From: an uncultured Acidimicrobiales bacterium
GTDB taxonomy: Bacteria; Actinomycetota; Acidimicrobiia; Acidimicrobiales; SZUA-35
DNA length: 64,000 bases
Reading direction: 5' to 3'
NCBI GenBank assembly: GCA_938002965.1
Contig: CALKZY010000016.1
Coordinates: 62,001 to 126,000, forward strand
Every line of letters starts with the position of its first letter. Within the stretch, counting starts at the first letter, position 1. The notes below the pieces were generated by a model. It saw only the letters and a program-made list of their open reading frames with translations. It was not told the origin of the DNA and ran no database searches. Made by a program: the position numbers and the translations under genes. This document shows positions 51,635-59,657 of the stretch, piece after piece.

Positions 51635-51653
51635 GTATCTCAGTCTACGATAC
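51635..51653. promoter_or_regulatory. GTATC-N9-GATAC inverted repeat in the divergent promoter
   Basis: Five-base perfect arms nine bases apart, between the IclR gene and the SELENBP-like gene and about 33 bases upstream of the latter's ATG. IclR regulators commonly bind palindromes at their own divergent promoters, which makes this a reasonable but weak operator candidate. Confidence 0.35.
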
Positions 51654-51685
51654 ACGCAGCAGTCGAGGCAAAGGGGAACTGACAC

Positions 51686-53053
51686 ATGGACTCAGACGAG
51701 GTTGATGGCTGTTGTGGTCCTGGGTATTCCAGCCCGGCCGAGGCGATTGACTCCCCCCGAGAGAAGCTGCTGTACACGGTCGCCCTCTATACCGGGACGG
51801 GAATCCAAAAGCCCGATTACCTTGCGACGCTTGACGCCGACCCCGAAAGTCCGACATACGCCGAGGTGATTCACCGCCTGGAGATGCCCCAGATCGGCGA
51901 CGAACTCCACCACACCGGATGGAACGCCTGCTCCTCCTGTCACGGTGATTCATCCATGAGCCGCCAGTATCTGTTGCTCCCTGGCGTGCGGTCCAACAAT
52001 ATCTACGTCGTAGATACCGGTACCGATCCCCGAGCCCCCAGCCTGCATACCGTCATCGACGGTGCCGAGATCAAAGCCAAGGCGAACCTGTCGGGTCCCC
52101 ACACCATCCACTGTCTTGGATCGGAGATCATCATCTCGTTCCTGGGCGATGCCAAAGGCGAAGCGCCCGGGGGCTACCTGCACGTCAACCAGGACTTCGA
52201 GATCGTCGGCCGCTGGGAGAACTCGATGGGCGACATCCCGTTCGGATACGACTTTTGGTACCAGCCCCGCCACAACGTGATGATCAGCTCGGAGTGGGCC
52301 GCCCCGAACACCTTCATGCCCGGATTCGATCTCGAAGAGGTCGGACACCTCAAGTACGGGCGACGGCTACACGTTTGGGACTTCGAAAAGCGTGAGCCAA
52401 TCCAGTCCATGTACTTGGGAGAAGACGGCCTACTGCCGCTGGAAGTCAAGTTTCTCCACGACCCGGACTCCACCCATGGCTTCTGTTGCGCCGCTTTGAG
52501 CTCCAACGTCATCCACTTTTGGAAAGGCGACGACGACACCTGGCGGTGGGAGAAGACGGTCGACGTCGAGAACGAACTGCACCCAGAATGGCCTATACCA
52601 CTTCCCGGTGTGATGTCGGCGCTACTCGTTTCCATGGACGACAAGTATCTGTACATCAACAACTGGCTGCACGGTGACATGCGCCAATACGACATCACCG
52701 ATCCCCACAACCCGGTTCTCACCGGACAGGTTTGGATGGGAGGCCTGCTAGGCAAGGCACCCGAAGTGAATGGGGTCGAAATTGCCGGCGGCCCCCAGAT
52801 GTTCCAACTGTCACTCGACGGCAAACGCATGTACGTCACGACGTCGCTGTTCTCAACCTGGGACAACCAGTTCTACCCTGACATCCGCACGAAAGGCGGG
52901 GTGATGGTGATGATCGATTGCGACGTTGAGAACGGTGGCATGACCATAAACAAAGACTTCATGGTCGACTTCGGACAAGAGCCGAACGGGCCAAGCCGAT
53001 GCCACGAGACCCGTTACCCCGGCGGTGACTGCACAAGCGACATCTGGCTGTGA
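51686..53053 (+). CDS. Selenium-binding protein family / methanethiol oxidase homologue
   Basis: A 455-residue SBP56/SELENBP1-family propeller. GDELHHTGWNACSSCHGD (about residues 73-90) holds the conserved CxxC and the paired His; SGPHTIHCLGSEIIISFLG and the C-terminal SRCHETRYPGGDCTSDIWL provide further conserved His/Cys. In bacterial methanethiol oxidase such His residues are proposed copper ligands, and the enzyme converts methanethiol to formaldehyde, H2S and H2O2. AAGGGGAA precedes ATG 51686. It leads an operon with a ferredoxin and a CoA-binding protein. Despite the family name it contains no selenocysteine. Confidence 0.9.
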   Translation: MDSDEVDGCCGPGYSSPAEAIDSPREKLLYTVALYTGTGIQKPDYLATLDADPESPTYAEVIHRLEMPQIGDELHHTGWNACSSCHGDSSMSRQYLLLPGVRSNNIYVVDTGTDPRAPSLHTVIDGAEIKAKANLSGPHTIHCLGSEIIISFLGDAKGEAPGGYLHVNQDFEIVGRWENSMGDIPFGYDFWYQPRHNVMISSEWAAPNTFMPGFDLEEVGHLKYGRRLHVWDFEKREPIQSMYLGEDGLLPLEVKFLHDPDSTHGFCCAALSSNVIHFWKGDDDTWRWEKTVDVENELHPEWPIPLPGVMSALLVSMDDKYLYINNWLHGDMRQYDITDPHNPVLTGQVWMGGLLGKAPEVNGVEIAGGPQMFQLSLDGKRMYVTTSLFSTWDNQFYPDIRTKGGVMVMIDCDVENGGMTINKDFMVDFGQEPNGPSRCHETRYPGGDCTSDIWL

Positions 53054-53060
53054 GTAGGCA

Positions 53061-53453
53061 ATGACCGCCACCAGGACTGTCACCATCGCCAACCAAGACG
53101 GTGCCACTTTCTTGGTTGACGCCGACCGCCCGCTGTTGGAGACACTTGATGAGCAGGGCGTTGACCTTCCCTACGGATGCCGCTACGGAGGCTGTATTAC
53201 CTGCGCAGCCAAGCTGACGTCAGGAGATGTCGACCAGCGAGAGCAGGTGGCTTTGAACAACCGGCAGTTAAACAACGGCTACGTCGTTCTGTGCGTAGCT
53301 CGGCCGTTGACCGATTGCACCCTGGAGGTGGGGGTCGACAGCCATGACAAGCTGTACCGCAACCCCTTCTTGGACCCACTGCAGCCCTACGAGTTGAAAC
53401 CAAGCGTAATAGAGACAGTTGCAGAGACAGTTACACATACAGAGGAGCCATGA
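53061..53453 (+). CDS. Plant-type 2Fe-2S ferredoxin
   Basis: A 130-residue ferredoxin. The cluster ligands are GCRYGGCITCAAKL (C-x4-C-x2-C) and the distal Cys in VVLCVARP, the plant-type pattern. The N-terminal strand TVTIANQDGATFLVDADRPLLETLDEQG leads into the cluster loop. A 30-residue C-terminal tail is specific to this protein. It starts eight bases after the SELENBP-like stop and overlaps the next gene by four bases. It may feed or accept electrons for a sulfur-C1 oxidation step in the operon. Confidence 0.92.
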   Translation: MTATRTVTIANQDGATFLVDADRPLLETLDEQGVDLPYGCRYGGCITCAAKLTSGDVDQREQVALNNRQLNNGYVVLCVARPLTDCTLEVGVDSHDKLYRNPFLDPLQPYELKPSVIETVAETVTHTEEP

Positions 53454-53917
53454 TGCCTGACGCCGACATCGAGCACCGCTACGACTACACCCCCGAGTAC
53501 TTGGCCGAGATTCTTCGATCGGTGAAGACCATCGCCATGGTCGGAGCCAGTGCTGACAAGACCAAGTTCAGCTACGGCGTATTGCGACAGCTAGACGAGA
53601 TCGGCTACGAGATCCTGCCAGTCAATCCGAACCCGAAGGTCACCGAGATTCGTGGGCTCAAGGTCTGGCGGTCGCTGGAGGAGATCGACCGTCCGGTTGA
53701 CATGGTCGACGTCTTCCGCCCGTCAGCGGAGCTGTATGGCATCGCCGGGCAGGCCATTGCTATCGGGGCCAAGGTCCTTTGGGCTCAAATTGATGTCTAC
53801 GATGACGAGGCCGCTGCACTAGCCGAAGAGGCGGGACTCAAGGTTGTCATGGATCGGTGCCCGAAAATCGAGCTGTTCCGTCCGTTTTGGAAGCCACGGC
53901 TCGACCTCCCGATCTAA
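53450..53917 (+). CDS. CoA-binding domain protein (YccU-like)
   Basis: A 155-residue single-domain Rossmann protein of the CoA_binding_2 family. SVKTIAMVGASADKTKFSYGVLRQLDEIGYEILPVNPNP is the nucleotide-binding motif, and LKVWRSLEEIDRPVDMVDVFRPS and VLWAQIDVYDDEAAALAEEAGLKVVMDRCPKIE complete the fold. Such proteins bind CoA but have no settled function. Position behind the methanethiol-oxidase homologue and ferredoxin hints at handling a CoA thioester such as methylmercaptopropionyl-CoA; that is inference. Confidence 0.9.
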   Translation: MMPDADIEHRYDYTPEYLAEILRSVKTIAMVGASADKTKFSYGVLRQLDEIGYEILPVNPNPKVTEIRGLKVWRSLEEIDRPVDMVDVFRPSAELYGIAGQAIAIGAKVLWAQIDVYDDEAAALAEEAGLKVVMDRCPKIELFRPFWKPRLDLPI

Positions 53918-53957
53918 AGCCGTCTCGCAGTCGGGGAACCCAGGCCTTCGATCACCG

Positions 53958-55220
53958 CTACGGAGTTCCCCATGAGTCGGTGGCTGAATGGCTGAGAATC
54001 TCAACATTGGCGTAGTCCCGGCCATGAGTGGGGATCGTTTCAACGTGATGGTAGGGGCCGATATTGAACGCTGCCGCCTCGGAGCCAGGCAAGATAGTGG
54101 CTGTTCGTCGAAGATCCGATAGCGGTTTGAACTCGATTGTCGTGTCACCGTCGAGATCACCCCACCACCGGTAGGCACCGTCGTTGCCAGTCGACCAATG
54201 GACGTCAATGCCGATTCGAAGCCAAACTCCTCGTGGCACGTCGTCGATGTTGACGTAGTGGCTGCCGTTGTTCTCGCGCACCCTCAATTGAAGTCCGTCT
54301 CTGCCCTCGTAGACCGAGATAGCTGGGGCGTTGCCTGAAGGAAGCGTCGACTTAAACTGGCTCACCATCGAGAGCCAGCGGACGCCCGTGTGACTGAGAA
54401 CGGACCCAGGAATTGGTGTGTCGGCGGACAGCCGCACTGAATACACGATGAACTCGCGGTCCCCCTCGCCGGAGAGGTGCAGCGAACTGCCCGGCCCCCA
54501 TCCTCCAAGCTGGCTTCGTGTGTGGTCGTCTTGGTTGGCGGCGTCCCAAAGGGATTGGGGTCCGTCAGTGGTCAACGTTCGGTAGCCCTGGTAAGTCTGT
54601 CCGCCGAGCGTCGGTAGCGGATCGCCGCCTGACGTCTGATGCGTCACCTGCGTATCGGTGGAAGAATCGTACGACTCCAATCCAAGGTGGAACCCATTGG
54701 TGACGTAGTTCCAGACGCCGATTGCTTCTGGCGTAAGAGCGTAGTCGGCTGCTACAACCTGCCCGCCGTCGAATGGAAGACCAGCGAAGCCATCATCTTG
54801 ACCAACTGGCGATTCAAGCGTTGCGTTGATGCCGCTCACGACTTGGCTGTTACTGGTTACACACGTGTCGACTCTTGAGGTCGGTCCAGCCGGGAACGAT
54901 CGTCCGGGCGGAGCCACGAATACGACGGCATAGCAGCCCTTGCGAACAGAGAAGCTAAACGTTCCCCCAGCGGACTCGGTGGTCGTCGACGCCAAGAGAT
55001 CCTGCCGATTGTTGTTCAAAATGAACAGATCAACCCGGCTCGATGACGCTGGGGATCCGTCCAGCTCTGTAACCGCCCCCTCGATGACACCTCGTTTGTC
55101 TTGCCCGCGGCCAGGCGGCTCGGCAGCAGCTGACCCTGTGGTCAGAAGAATGATTGCTGTTAACACGGTTGCGATGGACCACCGACAGCGATGAGCGCGG
55201 CGGAAATGGTTGATGCTCAT
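53958..55220 (-). CDS. Secreted protein with carboxypeptidase-regulatory-like and heparin-lyase-I-like domains
   Basis: A 420-residue exported protein: basic n-region and hydrophobic core (STVLT-type IATVLTAIILLTTGSAAAE) with cleavage near 33. Residues 40-135 resemble a Cna-B/carboxypeptidase regulatory beta-sandwich (RGVIEGAVTELDGSPASSSRVDLFILNNN). The C-terminal half (about 160-415) has the jelly-roll pattern of heparin lyase I-like/concanavalin-type proteins (DREFIVYSVRL, GVWLRIGIDVHWSTGNDGAYRWWGDLDGD). It may bind or cleave an acidic polysaccharide. It is convergent with the CoA-binding gene. Catalytic residues cannot be assigned. Confidence 0.65.
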   Translation of the reverse strand: MSINHFRRAHRCRWSIATVLTAIILLTTGSAAAEPPGRGQDKRGVIEGAVTELDGSPASSSRVDLFILNNNRQDLLASTTTESAGGTFSFSVRKGCYAVVFVAPPGRSFPAGPTSRVDTCVTSNSQVVSGINATLESPVGQDDGFAGLPFDGGQVVAADYALTPEAIGVWNYVTNGFHLGLESYDSSTDTQVTHQTSGGDPLPTLGGQTYQGYRTLTTDGPQSLWDAANQDDHTRSQLGGWGPGSSLHLSGEGDREFIVYSVRLSADTPIPGSVLSHTGVRWLSMVSQFKSTLPSGNAPAISVYEGRDGLQLRVRENNGSHYVNIDDVPRGVWLRIGIDVHWSTGNDGAYRWWGDLDGDTTIEFKPLSDLRRTATILPGSEAAAFNIGPYHHVETIPTHGRDYANVEILSHSATDSWGTP

Positions 55221-55395
55221 GGAACTCTGCTTCTTCGTCTGGAGGGTAGGTATCCGGCTCGAGGTTCAGGAGGTCAACTCCGAGCTCCTTTGAACATAAA
55301 ACGCACGGGCACACCTGTTGGGGGGACAAGGCTCGATAGTTCCCCAGAGTCGAGGGACTTCGACGGTGAGACATCCACCGTGCATACTTGAGGCC

Positions 55396-56643
55396 ATGAC
55401 GGGACCGAGGCCAAGCCAACGCTCCAACACGATGGATCCAGCCGAGATAGACGTACTGTCGAATCTCGCGTACCGAGATGGTCCCCCTCACGACCAGTTG
55501 GACTGGCTGAGACGAAATCGACCGCTGCACCATCAGACGATCAACGATCCGATCATGGTCGGTGAATCATGGGTGGTGACCCGCCACAGTGACCTGATGG
55601 AGGTCAGCCGCAGCCTGGAGCACGTAGGCAACTTCGAAGGCCACAACCTCCGCAACGATCACGACACCGCTGGCGTTCGACATCTGCTGATGATGGATCG
55701 TCCCGAACACACCGAGAAGCGGCTGATGGTGAGCAGAAGCTTCACCCCACGTGTGGTGCGTCGCTACACCGAGCACTACCACGACATGGCTGGCCGCATC
55801 CTCGAGTCGATACTGGGTACGGCCGGCGGTCGGTCGGTGGACATTGTCGAGCACCTGTCCGTTGAGTTCCCGATGATGGCCATTGTCGAGTTGATGGGAA
55901 CGTCCATTGACGATCGAGACCGGCTGCTTCATTGGAGCAACGCGACCATTTCAAACCTTGATCCCGACTATTCACCCTCATCTGAGAGTCGAGCCTCGGC
56001 TCTGGCCGACATGACGGCTTACGCCCTCGACCTGGCGGACAAGCGCCGAGAACACCCGGCCGACGACCTGGCGACCGAGTTGGTCCGCAGGGTCGATGTC
56101 GGGGAACTGACTGAGGCCGAGTACGCCAGCTATGTGATCCTGGTGTTCGTTGCCGGAAACGAGACGACGCGCAACAACATCTCGTGGGGAATCAAAGCGT
56201 TCTCCGAGAACCCGGAACAATGGGACCTTCTAAGAGCCGACCCTGAGCGCTACCTGGACCCGGCCGTAGAGGAAGTGACCCGCTGGGCCTCGCCGGTCAA
56301 CTACATGAGTAGAACCGTTCACACTCCGTTCGAACTGCACGGCCAGACGCTCAAGGCGGGGGAGAAGATCGCTCTGATGTATTTGTCGGCCAACCGCGAC
56401 GCCGATGTCTTCACCGAGCCGTACCGGTTCGACATCACCCGCGACCCCAATCCACAAATTGCCTTTGGCTATGGCGCCCATTTTTGCATGGGAGCGCACC
56501 TGGCCCGCCTCGAGACCCGAGCCGTACTCAGCGAACTGAGTCAGCGGGTCACCCGCATTCAGCCAGCGGGAGAAGTCGAATACGTTTGGTCGAGCTTCAT
56601 CAACGGCATCAAACGGCTACCGGTACGGCTTGTGCCGAGCTAG
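55396..56643 (+). CDS. Cytochrome P450
   Basis: A 415-residue bacterial P450. The I-helix is FVAGNETTRNNISWG, the K-helix EEVTRWASPVNYMSRTV, and the haem loop AFGYGAHFCMGAHLARLE with the axial Cys. ATG 55396 is preceded by GAGG at short spacing; ATG 55432 is the next option and would lose only 12 residues. It belongs to the same broad group as the P450 at 40005 (both have AGNETTRN) but is clearly a distinct enzyme. No redox partner is adjacent, although a 2Fe-2S ferredoxin lies 2 kb upstream. Confidence 0.92.
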   Translation: MTGPRPSQRSNTMDPAEIDVLSNLAYRDGPPHDQLDWLRRNRPLHHQTINDPIMVGESWVVTRHSDLMEVSRSLEHVGNFEGHNLRNDHDTAGVRHLLMMDRPEHTEKRLMVSRSFTPRVVRRYTEHYHDMAGRILESILGTAGGRSVDIVEHLSVEFPMMAIVELMGTSIDDRDRLLHWSNATISNLDPDYSPSSESRASALADMTAYALDLADKRREHPADDLATELVRRVDVGELTEAEYASYVILVFVAGNETTRNNISWGIKAFSENPEQWDLLRADPERYLDPAVEEVTRWASPVNYMSRTVHTPFELHGQTLKAGEKIALMYLSANRDADVFTEPYRFDITRDPNPQIAFGYGAHFCMGAHLARLETRAVLSELSQRVTRIQPAGEVEYVWSSFINGIKRLPVRLVPS

Positions 56644-56649
56644 CGGGCG

Positions 56650-57237
56650 CTATGCGTGTCTGCCAATCTCCCAGCCTTTGTCAGCCAGTCGCGGCTCGGT
56701 GACAGCAATGGCATCGGGCTCCAGGGTTGTGGCCAGCGAGTCATTCCAGCGGTTGAACACACCGAACATGCAAACTACTCCGAGGATCTCTACGATCTGA
56801 TCTTCATCCCAATGGTCTGCGAGATTTTGGTAGATCTCGTCGGTGACAGCGTTGGGCACAGCGCCTGAGGCCAAGGCAAAGTCAAGGGCCGCTCGCTCTG
56901 CTTCGGAAAACAGCGGACTGGTGTTGAAGTCATAGACCGCAGTCATCATTTCATCATCAATACCATGACGCGTTGCGCTAACGGTTGTGTGGGCTTTGCA
57001 ATACTGACATCCGGCTGCGGCGCTGGCCATATGTCCAACGAGACGCTTCAGTCCGAGGTCGACCTTGCTGTTCGGTCCGAACACCGCCTTAAAGGCCACC
57101 GTGGCCTTGGCGATGGCCGGAACACGCTGCATGGTGAGCAAGCTTGCCGGAACCATGCCTAACGTTCCCATGAAGTGGTCGAAGATGACGTTGAACGTCT
57201 GTCGCTGGTTGACGATCGGGTATCGCCTCCTAATCAA
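56650..57237 (-). CDS. CMD/AhpD-family protein with CxxC
   Basis: A 195-residue carboxymuconolactone-decarboxylase-family protein of the peroxidase-like kind: AAAGCQYCKAHTTVSATRHGIDDEMM carries CxxC followed by His, and LFSEAERAALDFALASGAVPNAVTDEIYQNLADHWDEDQIVEILGVVCMFGVFNRWNDSL is the conserved C-terminal helix set. A thiol-dependent antioxidant or lactone role is possible. It is convergent with the P450 (six-base gap) and divergent from the dikinase-like gene, with two palindromes between. Confidence 0.87.
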   Translation of the reverse strand: MIRRRYPIVNQRQTFNVIFDHFMGTLGMVPASLLTMQRVPAIAKATVAFKAVFGPNSKVDLGLKRLVGHMASAAAGCQYCKAHTTVSATRHGIDDEMMTAVYDFNTSPLFSEAERAALDFALASGAVPNAVTDEIYQNLADHWDEDQIVEILGVVCMFGVFNRWNDSLATTLEPDAIAVTEPRLADKGWEIGRHA

Positions 57238-57274
57238 GATGCCTATTGGTTCCAGCCTCAGTGTGGCCCAACAC

Positions 57275-57289
57275 CGACAAGTGTTGTCG
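57275..57289. promoter_or_regulatory. Palindrome CGACAAGTGTTGTCG (operator)
   Basis: Six-base perfect arms around GTG, in the 124-base divergent region between the CxxC CMD gene and the dikinase-like gene. An overlapping alternative pairing, CAAC-AC with GTGTTG, also exists. The form suits a TetR- or MarR-type dimer. Confidence 0.5.
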
Positions 57290-57298
57290 CATTGTGCT

Positions 57299-57318
57299 CA
57301 GCCGAATCCGTTCGGCTG
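57299..57318. promoter_or_regulatory. Palindrome CAGCCGAATCCGTTCGGCTG
   Basis: Eight-base perfect arms around TCCG, ten bases after the previous palindrome and 44 bases before the dikinase-like start. As RNA it would also form a stable hairpin in a 5' leader, so it may be an operator or a leader structure. Confidence 0.5.
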
Positions 57319-57361
57319 TGAAGCATCTCGCTCGGGCGTGCTACCTTCGTCGGGAATCTAG

Positions 57362-59656
57362 GTGTCGCCCCCCGAAGGTGGTGAGCAGTTCGTGAATGGT
57401 CAACTAGCAGTGTCGTTCCCGACCGCTGTCGGGCTCAACCCGAGTGAGCGGAGAGCGCTACTCGGCGGCAAAGGTGCCGCGCTGGCCCATATGACAGGGC
57501 TGGATCTGCCGGTACCGCCGGGCTTCACCTTGACCACTGTGGCTTGCCACCGATTCCTACAGCAGGGTTGGTCAGCCGACCTTGCTGAGGCCCTGGCGGC
57601 GGGACTGGCTGATCTGGAATCGTTGACCAGCAGATCCGTCGCAAGTCCGGACCGCCCGCTGCTGGTCAGCGTTCGCTCAGGCGCCCCGGTCTCGATGCCG
57701 GGAATGATGGACACGGTCCTGAACGCCGGGATGACGGTGGATGTTGCCCGGGCTTTGGCCAGAGCCACTGGACAGACCCGATTTGCCTGGGACACCTTCC
57801 GCCGATTCGTCCGGTCCTATTCCTCCGTGGTGCTCGATGCGCCGGAAACGCTACTTCGGGAGATCGGAGTACGGCACTTCGGGGCCGATGATGGACGGGC
57901 TTTGGGCGACCAAGCCTTGGCCGAAGCAGCGATGGAGTTCGCCGAAGAATTGAGATCTCGCGACATCGGGATTCCCGGCGACCCGCTCCAACAGATTCAA
58001 GAATCGGTTCAGGCGGTCTTCAGGTCGTGGAACAGCGATCGCGCCGAAACGTACCGACGTGTTGAGGGGATTGACGACACGCTGGGAACCGCAGCGACGG
58101 TACAGATGATGAGCTTCGGCAACTTGGGGGACCGTTCGGGAACCGGCGTGGCGTTCTCCCGGGACCCGTCGACGGGCGAGCGCGTCCTAACTGGAGACTT
58201 TCTGATTGACGCCCAGGGTGAAGATGTTGTCGCCGGCACCCATCAGACGCTGGCCATAACCGCTCTGGCCGAGCGGTGGCCCGAGCTAGGCGCGGAACTC
58301 ACGAGAGTCGCCACCCTGCTTGAAGAAGATCTGGCCGACCTAGTCGACGTCGAGTTCACCATTGAGGACGGTACGTTATGGCTGCTGCAGGTTCGCCGAG
58401 GCAAGCGCAGCGATCGGGCAGCTCTGCGCATGGCTATCGACATGGCGGACGACCCAGCCTTCCCGTTGACCCGCTCTGAGGCTGTTGAGCGGGTGCGCCG
58501 CATTCTCGACAATCCACCGACGCAGGCCATGCCCGATACCTCAACGCCTGATGCGTCGCTCCTGGCTACTGGAGTCGCCGCTTCGCCCGGCAGAGCGGCG
58601 GGCGTTCTCCATACCCAGATCGACGCCACACTTGCAGCTGAGGCCCGAGGCGAAGCTGTCATCTTGGTACGGCGGGAAACATCGCCTTCGGATGTCGCCG
58701 GCATGGCGGCGGCCAAGGGAATCGTGACATCACTCGGTGGTCTGGTGAGCCATGCCGCCGTGGTGGCGCGGAGCTGGGGCCTTCCAGCAGTGGTCGGGGT
58801 ATCTGGTCTTGAGATCAAGCCGGATGGCATTCGACTTAATGATCGATCGATCCCGGTCGGAACCGAGATCACCGTCGATGGTTCAAGCGGCACGGTCCTA
58901 CTCGGCATCCGCCACGTAGACGAAGTCGATGTGCCCGAGACTGCGATCATACGCGCATGGTTGAGCCAGTCGAGCGACAGAGCTGATCAGCCACAGAACT
59001 CATCGGTCCCTAGCGGCCACACGTTCAGCGAGGAAGCCACCGTCCACACCGTAGGCCGGGTGCTAGCGCTCAAAGGCATGGGCACCGCTGCCACCATTGC
59101 CTATGTGCTCGGCACGGCCGAGGCCGACGTGCAGCCGGTTCTCGACGCCCTCATCAACGACGGCCAAGCTCAGGTATTGGGCAGTGGCCAGATAGTGCCC
59201 ACCGCTTCGCTCCGCGACGACGTGGGTCAGTGGTATGAGGATGCCGCTGGGCGGCTACACCAACGGATCGAGCCACTGATGGAGCCGTTCCACCAGACCA
59301 ACGTTGCCTTCAAGGAACTTGTCGGCCAATGGCAACTCCGAACTGTTGATGGCCGCGAGGTGGCCAATGACCACACCGACCCGGGATACGACACCCAGGT
59401 CGTAGGCCGCCTCCGATCCGCCATACACACCGATGTCAAACTAATCATCGCCGAAGCGGCGCTAGCCGAGCCCCGACTAGTCCGGTACCTTGAGCGACTC
59501 GAAGCCGCACTTGCCGAAGTGGAGCAAGGTCAGCACGACATGATGGCCCACCCGCTAAAAGACAGCTACCACACCGTATGGTTCGAACTCCACGAGGAGC
59601 TAATACGGCTCTCGGGGCGAAATCGAGCCGACGAGGCTGCGGCGGGGCGAGGCTGA
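57362..59656 (+). CDS. Pyruvate phosphate dikinase-like protein (PEP/pyruvate-binding + His mobile domain) with distinct C-terminal domain
   Basis: A 764-residue protein. Residues about 25-370 form the PPDK N-terminal ATP-grasp/pyruvate-binding unit (LLGGKGAALAHMTGLDLPVPPGFTLTT, RSGAPVSMPGMMDTVLNAG, FGNLGDRSGTGVAFSRDPSTG). About 395-520 is the phosphohistidine mobile domain, with GGLVSHAAVVARSWGLPAVVG carrying the His. The PEP-binding TIM barrel of full PPDK is absent. Instead about 560-750 is a helical region with a winged-helix-like stretch (GRVLALKGMGTAATIAYVLGTAEADVQPVLDALINDGQAQV). It could phosphorylate a small-molecule or protein acceptor. Its stop is one base before the BVMO start. 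Confidence 0.8.
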   Translation: MSPPEGGEQFVNGQLAVSFPTAVGLNPSERRALLGGKGAALAHMTGLDLPVPPGFTLTTVACHRFLQQGWSADLAEALAAGLADLESLTSRSVASPDRPLLVSVRSGAPVSMPGMMDTVLNAGMTVDVARALARATGQTRFAWDTFRRFVRSYSSVVLDAPETLLREIGVRHFGADDGRALGDQALAEAAMEFAEELRSRDIGIPGDPLQQIQESVQAVFRSWNSDRAETYRRVEGIDDTLGTAATVQMMSFGNLGDRSGTGVAFSRDPSTGERVLTGDFLIDAQGEDVVAGTHQTLAITALAERWPELGAELTRVATLLEEDLADLVDVEFTIEDGTLWLLQVRRGKRSDRAALRMAIDMADDPAFPLTRSEAVERVRRILDNPPTQAMPDTSTPDASLLATGVAASPGRAAGVLHTQIDATLAAEARGEAVILVRRETSPSDVAGMAAAKGIVTSLGGLVSHAAVVARSWGLPAVVGVSGLEIKPDGIRLNDRSIPVGTEITVDGSSGTVLLGIRHVDEVDVPETAIIRAWLSQSSDRADQPQNSSVPSGHTFSEEATVHTVGRVLALKGMGTAATIAYVLGTAEADVQPVLDALINDGQAQVLGSGQIVPTASLRDDVGQWYEDAAGRLHQRIEPLMEPFHQTNVAFKELVGQWQLRTVDGREVANDHTDPGYDTQVVGRLRSAIHTDVKLIIAEAALAEPRLVRYLERLEAALAEVEQGQHDMMAHPLKDSYHTVWFELHEELIRLSGRNRADEAAAGRG

Positions 59657-59657
59657 C

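Noticed and set aside
51686-53053. Treating the selenium-binding protein as a second selenoprotein
   Set aside because: The family name is historical; the frame has ordinary Cys codons and no internal TGA.
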